Assembly: GCA_944319915.1 (NCBI GenBank) | Contig: CALUEY010000013.1 | Location: forward strand, 1 to 41,946 | Direction of reading: 5' to 3' | Origin: an uncultured Prevotella sp. | GTDB taxonomy: Bacteria; Bacteroidota; Bacteroidia; Bacteroidales; Bacteroidaceae | DNA: 41,946 nt | In this document: in pieces, positions 1-6,769 of the stretch | How positions within the stretch are numbered: position 1 is the first letter of the stretch | How the letters are laid out: each line of letters starts with the position of its first letter | Program-made: the position numbers and the translations under genes | Notes under the pieces: generated by a model | Told to the model about the DNA's origin: nothing | Databases searched by the model: none | Seen by the model: only the letters and a program-made list of their open reading frames with translations

Positions 1-73
1 TGAACACTATAAAGTTACAACAATTTTCGCTAATCACCAAATTTACAAATAGTTATAATTCATCGAACTCACG

Positions 74-86
74 TTAATATAGAGTG
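74..86. repeat. Direct repeat TTAATATAGAGTG, copy downstream of rep
   Basis: The 13-base string TTAATATAGAGTG occurs here just beyond the rep stop codon and again at 1063-1075 just before rep. The pair therefore brackets the replication gene in direct orientation. It may be a remnant of a duplication, a regulator site or an origin component; its role is unknown. Confidence 0.55.
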
Positions 87-95
87 ATTCTGTAA

Positions 96-1031
96 TTATC
101 GGTAATACTTCACTGCCTCACTCACTTTCTTATCAAGTTCCTTTATCGCCTCATTGGGCACGGTCAAACCATCCCTTATCTTGCAAGCCTCGTTAATAGC
201 TTGTCTAAGGTCAAAGGCTTGTTTCTTGGATAACTCACCCCGCTTCTGGGCTTCATTGATTTGCTCTATCATCTGGAGCTGCCCGCCTGCCTGTTCAATC
301 AGAGAAAGCACCCCCATCTTATAAAGCTGCTGTTTAGTTCTCATCGCTTGAAAATTTAGTGATACATCGTTTATCTTCTGGATAGCCTTGTAAGCCTCTT
401 TCCATCGGTTCAGCAAGCCGATATAAAAAGCCTCATCATAAAGCATTGCCCCTGTAACCTCGCTAACCTTAAACTGTGAGGCTATTCTATTGGTGTACCG
501 CTGTTCATACCTTAGTACATTCCTGCCCTCATACAGTTCTGGTATCGGTTCTCTGTGGCTCTTTTGCTCTCGGTTCTTATCATAGAAGCAAAGCCGCCCA
601 CCTGTCTGGCTGTAATATATGCCGTTTGGCTCTTGTAAGCGAGTTGCATACTTCAATATCCCTAAGTGGCTAAGATACACCTCTGGCGGGTGTTTGGTAA
701 TGAAGTTTTGGGCTACATCCAGACGGGTAACGGTGGCTTTACTCATTGGCACGTGCAAAGTGTCTGATAACTTTTCAATCGCCCGTTGAGTATCGCCCCG
801 CCCCATCGTCTGAAAATTGTCACCCAAATGCCATTTGCACAAACTCCCATCTTTGATTTTCATCTGGTATCTGTTGAGGCTTATCTTTAGCCCGTTGAGG
901 CTTCCTGTTATCACCGCTTCACCGTTGTAGTAGTGTTCTCCTACATTCTCCAGAAAGCAAGGCATTTCAGTAAGGAAATCCACGCCGCCCGCCTCGCTCT
1001 GTAGTAGTCTGAAATTTACCGTGTCATACAT
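96..1031 (-). CDS. Replication initiation protein, phage/plasmid gene II/X type
   Basis: Predicted 311-residue protein that would nick a rolling-circle origin of the element. It begins MYDTVNFRL, the style of opening seen in gene II/X replication proteins of filamentous phages and related plasmids. A central region has ATVTRLDVAQNF and then a Tyr-containing stretch GGRLCFYDKNREQKSH followed by NVLRYEQRY, consistent with the family's LD-x-A and Tyr/Glu core. The C-terminal 90 residues are helical and charged. A TTG start at 1061 would add ten residues; ATG at 1031 was chosen because the family opening starts there. It is the last gene of the HTH/175-residue/rep run and lies 45 bases beyond the stop of the 175-residue gene. 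The family call rests on reading motifs, not on a search. Confidence 0.68.
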   Translation of the reverse strand: MYDTVNFRLLQSEAGGVDFLTEMPCFLENVGEHYYNGEAVITGSLNGLKISLNRYQMKIKDGSLCKWHLGDNFQTMGRGDTQRAIEKLSDTLHVPMSKATVTRLDVAQNFITKHPPEVYLSHLGILKYATRLQEPNGIYYSQTGGRLCFYDKNREQKSHREPIPELYEGRNVLRYEQRYTNRIASQFKVSEVTGAMLYDEAFYIGLLNRWKEAYKAIQKINDVSLNFQAMRTKQQLYKMGVLSLIEQAGGQLQMIEQINEAQKRGELSKKQAFDLRQAINEACKIRDGLTVPNEAIKELDKKVSEAVKYYR

Positions 1032-1033
1032 AA

Positions 1034-1110
1034 CGGTTACTGATTTGGTAACAGAATACAACTTAATATAGAGTGTTCACGGCCTTTCTGGCTCGGTTAC
1101 TGATTTGGTA
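1034..1110. repeat. Pair of 19-bp direct repeats around the rep start (candidate origin or operator)
   Basis: CGGTTACTGATTTGGTAAC occurs at 1034-1052 and again at 1092-1110, 58 bases apart. Each copy holds an interrupted palindrome GTTAC-N7-GTAAC. The pair spans the end of the 175-residue gene and the start region of rep, so part is coding (both read VTKSVT on the minus strand). A second copy of TTAATATAGAGTG (1063-1075) lies between them. Repeats at the rep start could be a double-strand origin or an autoregulatory operator; this is inference. Confidence 0.55.
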
Positions 1111-1604
1111 ACTTGCTGCCTTAAAGCATTCATTTCCTCATCAAGTTCACCGTCTGAATAAAGGTTGCAAAGCGTGTTACACTCGTTGGACTTACCACGG
1201 GCAACAAAGACTTCAATAACCGCTCCTGCCTGTATGGTTGCATCCACTTCTTTCACTTGATAAATGAAAAGTAAAGCGTCTGTAGTTCCTTTGAAGTCTC
1301 CAAAAGCAAACCAATAATCGCCCTCACGCTGCCAATTATATACGCTGCTTAGATTATCGCTTTTTATGGTAATGCTTCTGTCGGCTTTACGCTTCCTGTC
1401 GGCTCTCATGTGATTATCTGGAATAACCCAATATATTATCAAATCACCGATTTTGATTGCATCCCTTTTCTCGGTTTCTCTATAGGCTTTTGTCGCCCGC
1501 CTGTTCTCAAATTCTGGATAACTTTCAGTTGAGGCGGTGCAATCCATTCTGTGTTTAGCCTTTTTGGCAACACGTTCAAAGCGGTAATAGTCTGTGAGTA
1601 TCAT
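1077..1604 (-). CDS. Protein of unknown function in mobile element, 175 aa
   Basis: Soluble, charged protein that I do not recognise. It has a basic, Tyr/Arg-rich N-terminus (YYRFERVAKKAKHR), a middle region IKIGDLIIYWVIPDNH and an acidic C-terminal region (DGELDEEMNAL). There is no signal peptide or membrane segment. Its start overlaps the stop of the HTH gene by four bases (ATGA), and its stop lies just upstream of rep, so the three are very likely cotranscribed. In filamentous phages the gene near the replication protein often encodes a single-stranded-DNA-binding protein, but nothing in this sequence proves that role. Confidence 0.7.
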   Translation of the reverse strand: MILTDYYRFERVAKKAKHRMDCTASTESYPEFENRRATKAYRETEKRDAIKIGDLIIYWVIPDNHMRADRKRKADRSITIKSDNLSSVYNWQREGDYWFAFGDFKGTTDALLFIYQVKEVDATIQAGAVIEVFVARGKSNECNTLCNLYSDGELDEEMNALRQQVTKSVTEPERP

Positions 1605-1981
1605 CTTGCACCTCCTTTCTTCATGCAGTAAGCCTGTGCCTGCTGGCTTATCTCGGTGGAAGTAGATACACGGTTACTTTGCAACCATTGTTCAAGCTCC
1701 AGACGGTTAAAGTAGCACATCTTTCCCATCGGCTTGTAGTGGGGTATCTGCTGCCTCATTGTCAGCTTATAGAGGTAACTCTTTGATACTCCCATATACT
1801 TTGCCGCCTCATCGCTGGTAAGCACTTCCTTAGTGCAAAAGATTGTATTTGCCGTTATAAGGTCGGCAACCTGTTTTAATTCCTCTGCCATACTTCTATC
1901 TTTTAGAGGTCTGGGCTTTCTGGGTTGAGGTGCAAGGCTCACCCGTCTTTGCCCGTGTAATCTTTTGGAATAGTCTTGCAC
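1601..1981 (-). CDS. Excisionase-family helix-turn-helix protein
   Basis: 126-residue DNA-binding protein. Residues about 53-110 form a MerR/excisionase-type winged helix: LTSDEAAKYMGVSKSYLYKL is the helix-turn-helix, then a wing (IPHYKPMGKMCYF) and the closing NRLELEQWLQSN. The first 30 residues are basic and low in structure, so translation could instead begin at the internal Met at 1891 (MAEELKQV). Such proteins direct integrase toward excision or control the element's genes. The gene heads the HTH/175-residue/rep operon, overlaps the next gene by four bases and has a TAACTTTG -7 box just upstream. Family assignment is strong; the exact role is inferred. Confidence 0.82.
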   Translation of the reverse strand: MQDYSKRLHGQRRVSLAPQPRKPRPLKDRSMAEELKQVADLITANTIFCTKEVLTSDEAAKYMGVSKSYLYKLTMRQQIPHYKPMGKMCYFNRLELEQWLQSNRVSTSTEISQQAQAYCMKKGGAR

Positions 1982-2005
1982 TCGCTATCCATCTGAATAC
2001 AAGGG

Positions 2006-2013
2006 CAAAGTTA
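2006..2013 (-). promoter_or_regulatory. -7 box TAACTTTG for the HTH-rep operon
   Basis: On the minus strand TAACTTTGC matches the Bacteroidetes -7 consensus TAnnTTTG about 25 bases before the HTH start codon. No good -33 TTTG is seen at the right distance, so strength is uncertain. Confidence 0.5.
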
Positions 2014-2034
2014 GAGGGTAAAAGAAATAAAAAG

Positions 2035-2070
2035 CCCCTATATGATACCCACATGGGGCACATATAGGGG
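2035..2070 (-). terminator. Hairpin terminator after the 488-residue gene
   Basis: Arms CCCCTATATG (2035-2044) and CATATAGGGG (2061-2070) pair perfectly, and the loop holds a small inner GGGG/CCC stem. Read on the minus strand, the stem is followed by CTTTTTATTTC, giving an intrinsic terminator downstream of the gene ending at 2092. It separates the integrase/488-residue unit from the HTH-rep unit. Confidence 0.75.
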
Positions 2071-2091
2071 TGTAATCCTTATAACTATAGG

Positions 2092-3558
2092 CTACTCAAA
2101 CAGAGTATCTACATCTTTGTAACCATCTGGCAAAGTTCCTGTTTTTTGGTAATCTCGTTTTGCTCCAGATAGCCCACTAATACCAAATAAACTTTCAAAG
2201 GGCTTCCATGAAGTTTTTGCCTTACCGTCATATTCACCTTTCCCCAATTCCAAATATTCACTTACACGGTCAGCAAAGTATGCCAATAATGCTTTTGTCT
2301 TTCCCCATTGGTAGTTAGCATCACAAAAACCTGCATTAATGGCTTTTTGAAGTATCGATTTAGCCTCATCAGTATTTAGTACTTCTGGTAATGGTGTAGG
2401 CTTGTTTTTTGCTTCATCTCCTGTTTCTTTGAGTTTATTAGTTAATAACGGTTGAGGCTCTGGGCTGATACTTTGAGCTTCTATAACCTGTGTATTTTTA
2501 TCTTGCCCCGCTTTGCCGTGTATTTTATTTGCTATATGTGCTTGTATGGCTTTCCCTGCCTTTGTCGTGTATAGATAATCACACAAAGGTTTCAACATCT
2601 GTTTATCCCCATTGCCAAAAGGCATTAAGCAAAAGCGGGTCAGTTTCTCTAACAGTCTTTCAGTTATCCAATTATATAGGCTTTGGGCTTCCTTATACCC
2701 ATTATCGCCCTCATTTAGCGGCACTTCTTCCAGCCAACTACAAAGCCCTTGCAAAATCAATATCTGAAAGAATATTCCCCAAACGGGTATCTCATCATAA
2801 ACCTTTAGTTTTTGGGTAATATGGTTCTTTATTCTGGCTGGTTTGTCGGTATTGTCTTTTACAAAAGAAACTTCTTGATTAATGCCTATTAGTAGCTCCT
2901 TTTTGAAGTTCCCTTTTAGAAAACCATCATCGCCAACCACTTTGTATTTCTTTAGCTCATCCCAATATGGCAAAAGGCTACATTTTAACCCAAAAGCATC
3001 TATCATCAACAATTCATCTTCTGCTTCATCTTCTTCTGGTATGTCAGTATGGTTTGCAAATAGTCCTTTCCCTTGCTCCCCATCACGTTGTATTATATCA
3101 TCAATAATATTCATTAAGTGAGGTGGAGCGACAATATTTATAGGATAAAACAACCATTCCCCATTTCCCATTTTAGGCGGTGCTTGTATTTGCAATTCAT
3201 CAATGTTAGCTCCTGTTATCATTTTTAGGGTAATTCCTTGTGGAGTAGGCAAACTGCTTAATATTTCTTCTTGGATTTCTTTGCCTCTTATTATTATCTG
3301 ATTATTCCTTTTGAATGCTTTGCAGAAAGCCTCATCAGTACTATGCCCTGTTATTTCAAGTGCTTTGTCTATAGCTTCTTCATTTTCAGTATAAGGGTGT
3401 TGAGGTGTAAACGCTTCTTCTAAACCATCCAGCACTTCAAACACTTGGGCAAATCCCTCTGTTGGTAATTGGTCTTGCTCATCACAAAGTCGCTCAAATT
3501 CTTTTTGTAATCCATCTATGCTTTGTTGAGGCTCGTTACTTGTCCTTGCTTCTTCCAT
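2092..3558 (-). CDS. Protein of unknown function linked to integrase, 488 aa
   Basis: Acidic soluble protein with no signal peptide or membrane helix. I recognise no catalytic motif. The C-terminal third (about residues 395-488: ILQKAINAGFCD, KTKALLAYFADRVSEYLEL, then WKPFESLFG) resembles a module I associate with accessory proteins of Bacteroides integrative elements, but I cannot name a family. The start is five bases after the stop of the integrase gene, so the two are one transcription unit ending at the hairpin at 2035-2070. Its codon use is AT-rich like the rest of the element. Confidence 0.75.
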   Translation of the reverse strand: MEEARTSNEPQQSIDGLQKEFERLCDEQDQLPTEGFAQVFEVLDGLEEAFTPQHPYTENEEAIDKALEITGHSTDEAFCKAFKRNNQIIIRGKEIQEEILSSLPTPQGITLKMITGANIDELQIQAPPKMGNGEWLFYPINIVAPPHLMNIIDDIIQRDGEQGKGLFANHTDIPEEDEAEDELLMIDAFGLKCSLLPYWDELKKYKVVGDDGFLKGNFKKELLIGINQEVSFVKDNTDKPARIKNHITQKLKVYDEIPVWGIFFQILILQGLCSWLEEVPLNEGDNGYKEAQSLYNWITERLLEKLTRFCLMPFGNGDKQMLKPLCDYLYTTKAGKAIQAHIANKIHGKAGQDKNTQVIEAQSISPEPQPLLTNKLKETGDEAKNKPTPLPEVLNTDEAKSILQKAINAGFCDANYQWGKTKALLAYFADRVSEYLELGKGEYDGKAKTSWKPFESLFGISGLSGAKRDYQKTGTLPDGYKDVDTLFE

Positions 3559-3563
3559 ATCAA

Positions 3564-4787
3564 CTACAATTTAAGTTCTGGTAAACTGTTTATTGCCTCC
3601 TGCTTCAAACCATCTATTGCACGGGTGTACTTTTCTGTATGTTTCAGCCCGCTATGTCCTAACAGACTTGCCACCGTCTTAATATTAGCACCATTGTTAA
3701 GGATATTCACGGCAAAGGAATGCCGGGCACAATGCCAACTGATATGCTTGTTTATTCCAGCCCGTTTTACCCATCTTCTAAGGGCTTTTAGGCACATTTC
3801 ATAACTTGGTAAAGGGAATATAAGTTCATCCCTGTTATCTGGGCTGCTTGGCTCTCCTATCAACTTCAATATACCATCATTCAGAGGGATAACAACACCG
3901 CTGCTGGCACTATGCCCCTTTGTCTTGTTCTGTTCAAACTTCAATAGTTTGTTGGAGAAATCTACGTTGGCAAATGTAAGGTCTTTCACATCACAGTATC
4001 TTAGCCCACAATAGAGGCAAAAGATGAAAGCCCGTCTTATATTGGGGTTCTCGTGTTCATAGTGGGTTGCTATCAACTGTTGTATTTCTTCTGGTGAAAG
4101 CACCTCTTTTCTTAGTTGCTGGTCGTCAACCTTTATAGTTATGCCCGTGCAAGGGTTCTTCAACATGGCATCGTGTTCTATGGCATACTTTATCACTTTC
4201 TTAAACCGTGCATATATACTTTTAGCACCCTCGCCCACGCTTCTACCCTGTAGGTACTCTGTGAAAGCCTCAACCATATCTTTAGTTATCTGTTCTGGCT
4301 TTATCTTCTTTGCATACTTCTTATACTCTGGCGTGTCGTTCAGAAAGTCAATGAAGCGTTTAAGGGCTATTTCCACCATCCTAATATCTTTCTTGGTGTA
4401 CTTGTCAATATAAGCTTGGAAGTAATCAAGGAAATTTATATCACGTTCCTTTTTGAGCCTGTAGCCCTCCATGCTCTCTAACAATTCCTGTCCACGCTCA
4501 AACCTAATCTTCTTTGCAAGTTCCAGCGTTTCTTTGTTCTGTTGGCGTTCAAGCGGTGTTCTGGGTGCTTGCCAAAGGTAGAGTTTCAGAAACTCCCTTC
4601 TCCTGTCTTTCTTAGCTACCTGCTTATCCAGCTTTTCATTATAAACCATCTGATAGCCAAAGTAATAATCCAAAAATAGACTTTCCCTACCATCTGAAAG
4701 TATCTTTGCCCCCAACTTTGGGTTGTCGGTGGTGTCTTGGCTTATTAGATAGGTGTTATCGCTCCTTATGTCCTTTTTCTGTGCCAT
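3564..4787 (-). CDS. Tyrosine-type site-specific integrase
   Basis: 407-residue phage-type integrase. The N-terminal about 100 residues are arm-binding (lysine-rich), followed by a SAM-like core-binding region (about 110-215, NFLDYFQAYIDKYTKKD) and a catalytic domain. Catalytic residues are visible: Arg in FCLYCGLRYCDV, a Lys in the KTKGHSASS beta region, the HxxR box in SWHCARHSF, His in LLGHSGLKHTEKY, and the nucleophile Tyr in the same motif. The set is complete, so the enzyme is probably active. It would integrate and excise the element it lies in; the adjacent repeat array (4839-4990) is the likely arm-site region. It is cotranscribed with the 488-residue gene. Confidence 0.93.
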   Translation of the reverse strand: MAQKKDIRSDNTYLISQDTTDNPKLGAKILSDGRESLFLDYYFGYQMVYNEKLDKQVAKKDRRREFLKLYLWQAPRTPLERQQNKETLELAKKIRFERGQELLESMEGYRLKKERDINFLDYFQAYIDKYTKKDIRMVEIALKRFIDFLNDTPEYKKYAKKIKPEQITKDMVEAFTEYLQGRSVGEGAKSIYARFKKVIKYAIEHDAMLKNPCTGITIKVDDQQLRKEVLSPEEIQQLIATHYEHENPNIRRAFIFCLYCGLRYCDVKDLTFANVDFSNKLLKFEQNKTKGHSASSGVVIPLNDGILKLIGEPSSPDNRDELIFPLPSYEMCLKALRRWVKRAGINKHISWHCARHSFAVNILNNGANIKTVASLLGHSGLKHTEKYTRAIDGLKQEAINSLPELKL

Positions 4788-4815
4788 ACTCTTTGCTCTT
4801 TATTTCCTTTGTTTG

Positions 4816-4823
4816 CAAAGGTA
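4816..4823 (-). promoter_or_regulatory. -7 box TACCTTTG for the integrase gene
   Basis: Minus-strand TACCTTTGC lies about 30 bases before the integrase start. The nearest TTTG upstream (4848-4851) is 24 bases away, slightly longer than the usual 19-21, and it overlaps the GGGTAGCCAAA repeats. A protein bound to the repeats could therefore occlude the promoter. Confidence 0.5.
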
Positions 4824-4838
4824 GGCATTTCTTTTAAT

Positions 4839-4990
4839 CTGGGTAGCCAAAGGGTAGCCAAAAACGGCAAAATATAGTCTTTTTTATGAAACTAAGGGTT
4901 AATATACTACTTTGGCTACCTCTGATTTTCTTGCACTTAGTTTCATCTGGGTACACTTTGTTTGCTGGGTACTTTATCGGGTCTGGGTAC
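4839..4990. repeat. Repeat array beside integrase (candidate attachment arm sites)
   Basis: Three CTGGGTAC direct repeats start at 4947, 4965 and 4983, exactly 18 bases apart, and a near copy CTGGGTAG starts at 4839. GGGTAGCCAAA occurs twice in tandem (4841-4851, 4852-4862), with an inverted GGTAGCCAAA at 4911-4920 (read as TTTGGCTACC). An 11-base inverted pair ATGAAACTAAG (4886-4896) / CTTAGTTTCAT (4936-4946) lies between. The arrangement is typical of integrase or excisionase binding arrays; the function is inferred from position. Confidence 0.7.
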
Positions 4991-4995
4991 GAAGA

Positions 4996-5033
4996 AATCG
5001 GCTAAGCGATAAAATGTCTACGCTTAGTCGATT
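4996..5033. other. Imperfect palindrome next to the repeat array
   Basis: AATCGGCTAAGCG (4996-5008) pairs with CGCTTAGTCGATT (5021-5033) with one mismatch and a 12-base loop. It begins six bases after the last CTGGGTAC repeat. A T-rich tail (TTGTTTTTG) follows on the plus strand, so it could be a terminator, or it could belong to the attachment core. The rest of 4788-5334 holds no gene; between 5034 and 5190 I see nothing more than AT-rich sequence. Confidence 0.5.
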
Positions 5034-5190
5034 TTGTTTTTGCCACACCCCGTTCCCGTTTTGTTGGGTCAGTAGGTTTTTATAAACACCATGCAATTCC
5101 TATAAATTTTCCTTTTTCTTGTGTTTCTTATGCATATCGTTCAAAATCAGCGAAGTGAAAGTTTTTTCGTGAAATAAATGGCCCTTCAGG

Positions 5191-5220
5191 TTGGCGTTCG
5201 CCGATTTTTAATTATATTTG
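5191..5220 (+). promoter_or_regulatory. Promoter of the 5335 lipoprotein gene
   Basis: TATATTTG (5213-5220) matches the -7 consensus TAnnTTTG. TTGG at 5191-5194 lies 18 bases upstream as a weak -33. The start codon is 115 bases downstream, so the transcript has a leader. The promoter is close to the inner edge of the integrated element. Confidence 0.55.
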
Positions 5221-5334
5221 CAATCGCAACTAGGAAAATGTAAGACGAGGCAGAGCAATGGCCTTGCTTCTTTACCTTTTTTGTGCAACTGTGCTCCGGC
5301 AATATTCATTAACGTTAAAAGGAAAATTATAAGT

Positions 5335-6702
5335 ATGAGGAAAATCAGTTTCATGGCCATGATGCTCATGGCTCTGTCGCTGCCCATGACCATGGTGTCG
5401 TGCGGCGATGACGACGAACCCGCAACAGAACAGGGCGGCAACCCCGGCGGAGGTGGCTCACAAGGCGAAGACGACAGCGACGATGGAACGCCCGGCGGAG
5501 GCGAGGAAACGCCCGACGGAGGCGGAAGTGCCGCTGCGCTCGACACCCTGAAACAAAAACAGGTGCTCGAGGCCACCGCCAACGAGATTATGTCGAAAAT
5601 CAGCGCCACCGACTTTGAAGAGGTGGTTGACCTTTTCAAGTATGTTGAAAGCACCTCGGCCGACGGCAGCGAGGTGGAGCGATGGTTCGACTACTGCGTA
5701 AGCCTTTGCGAAGGAAACCCAGCAGATGATGTGATAAGCAACATCTACGTCATGTCAAACTTCTACGGCCAGTTTGAGCTTCGCGGCGGACGCTGGGTGC
5801 AGACGGCCAGCAACGTGAACTACATTGAGTTCAACTTCACCGCCGGCAACGGCGACCCGTGCAGCCTGCGCCTTACCTGCTCAGGCACAGACTTTCCAAT
5901 CCTCATTGACGAATACGACGAGGAGTCACCTTTTGAAGTAAGCCACGCAGGTAGTTCCAGAAGCTACACTCAGCGCGTGGAGAACACTTACGTGCTCCCC
6001 GAGCGCATCAACATAAGGCTGGCCAAGGACGGGCGTTTCTTGGCAGAAGCCGATATGGAATCACGCGTAGACATCAACAGGCCAGACGGCTACTTCAACT
6101 ACAAGGATGCTGACGTAGACCTGAGCATCGCCCTCACCGCTGGCGACTACCGCTGGGCCATTGACCGCGTGGCTTACAGTGCCGGACGCACCGCCGCCTA
6201 CGAGGAGTCGCTCTCCGTGGCGGGCGAAACACTCGTGTCGCTCAAGGCTGAGGCTAGCGGCGACATCACCAACGAGGCTACCGCCAACGGCAACATCACC
6301 ATGCTGGAGCTTGCCATCTTGGACCGCGTTAAGGTGAGCGGGCAGATTGACGACGTGGCTGCCTTCAGCCGCTACATTGAGGATGCCAACTACAACGACC
6401 ACAATGAGGCCGCTTTCAAGGAAAACATCAACAACGCAAACCGGCTCATGAACATCGGCGTTTACTTCGACAGAAGCTCCACTCCCAGCGCTTCGCTCAA
6501 GCTCTACCCCTTCGCAAGCTACGGCTACTATGGCGAGCGGTGGAGCGCACAGCTCGTGCTGGCCTTCCCCGACGGCACGTCGTATTCCACCTTCAGCTCG
6601 TTCTTCAGCCAAGAGGCGTTCCAGGGCGTAATCGACCGCTTCACCGAACTGGCTGGCGACTTTGTTGGTTTGGTAAACCCCGGAGCCGGGGCAGATTGGT
6701 AG
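5335..6702 (+). CDS. Lipoprotein of unknown function with acidic Gly-rich linker
   Basis: 455-residue predicted surface lipoprotein. A hydrophobic signal ends in a lipobox (MTMVSC, Cys22) followed at once by GDDDEP, the kind of acidic tract that marks export to the cell surface in Bacteroidetes. Residues about 25-65 are a Gly/Asp/Glu/Pro-rich spacer, then a folded domain of about 390 residues that I do not recognise. It has no obvious catalytic motif, and the C-terminus is rich in Phe/Gly. The ATG at 5335 was chosen; an upstream TTG at 5218 in frame would bury the signal peptide and overlaps the -7 box. It stands before the TonB receptor (67-base gap), so it may serve as that receptor's surface partner, but this is inference. 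Confidence 0.82.
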   Translation: MRKISFMAMMLMALSLPMTMVSCGDDDEPATEQGGNPGGGGSQGEDDSDDGTPGGGEETPDGGGSAAALDTLKQKQVLEATANEIMSKISATDFEEVVDLFKYVESTSADGSEVERWFDYCVSLCEGNPADDVISNIYVMSNFYGQFELRGGRWVQTASNVNYIEFNFTAGNGDPCSLRLTCSGTDFPILIDEYDEESPFEVSHAGSSRSYTQRVENTYVLPERINIRLAKDGRFLAEADMESRVDINRPDGYFNYKDADVDLSIALTAGDYRWAIDRVAYSAGRTAAYEESLSVAGETLVSLKAEASGDITNEATANGNITMLELAILDRVKVSGQIDDVAAFSRYIEDANYNDHNEAAFKENINNANRLMNIGVYFDRSSTPSASLKLYPFASYGYYGERWSAQLVLAFPDGTSYSTFSSFFSQEAFQGVIDRFTELAGDFVGLVNPGAGADW

Positions 6703-6769
6703 TGCATAGCCCCATGATGGCTGCAGCGCGCGCCGCAGAGCAGTATGAACCTCTTTTCCGGGTCGGCCC

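Larger units (their letters stand above)
1..5033. mobile_element. Integrated mobile element (left end outside window), ssDNA-phage/plasmid-like
   Basis: About 5 kb of clearly AT-richer DNA carries only minus-strand genes of mobile character: tyrosine integrase, 488-residue unknown, excisionase-type HTH, 175-residue unknown and a gene II/X-type replication initiator. From about 5.2 kb onward the base composition and codon use switch to the GC-rich style of the rest of the window, which suggests recent acquisition. The integrase sits at the inner edge beside a repeat array, as is usual next to an attachment site. The right boundary (about 5,033) is a guess based on the last repeat or hairpin; the left boundary and second attachment site are not in view. 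No coat, Zot-like or mobilisation gene is visible, so inovirus-like prophage and integrated rolling-circle plasmid are both possible. Confidence 0.75.

Noticed and set aside
4947-4990. CRISPR-like spacing of three identical 8-base repeats
   Set aside because: Repeats are far too short, 'spacers' are ten bases, and no cas gene is present.
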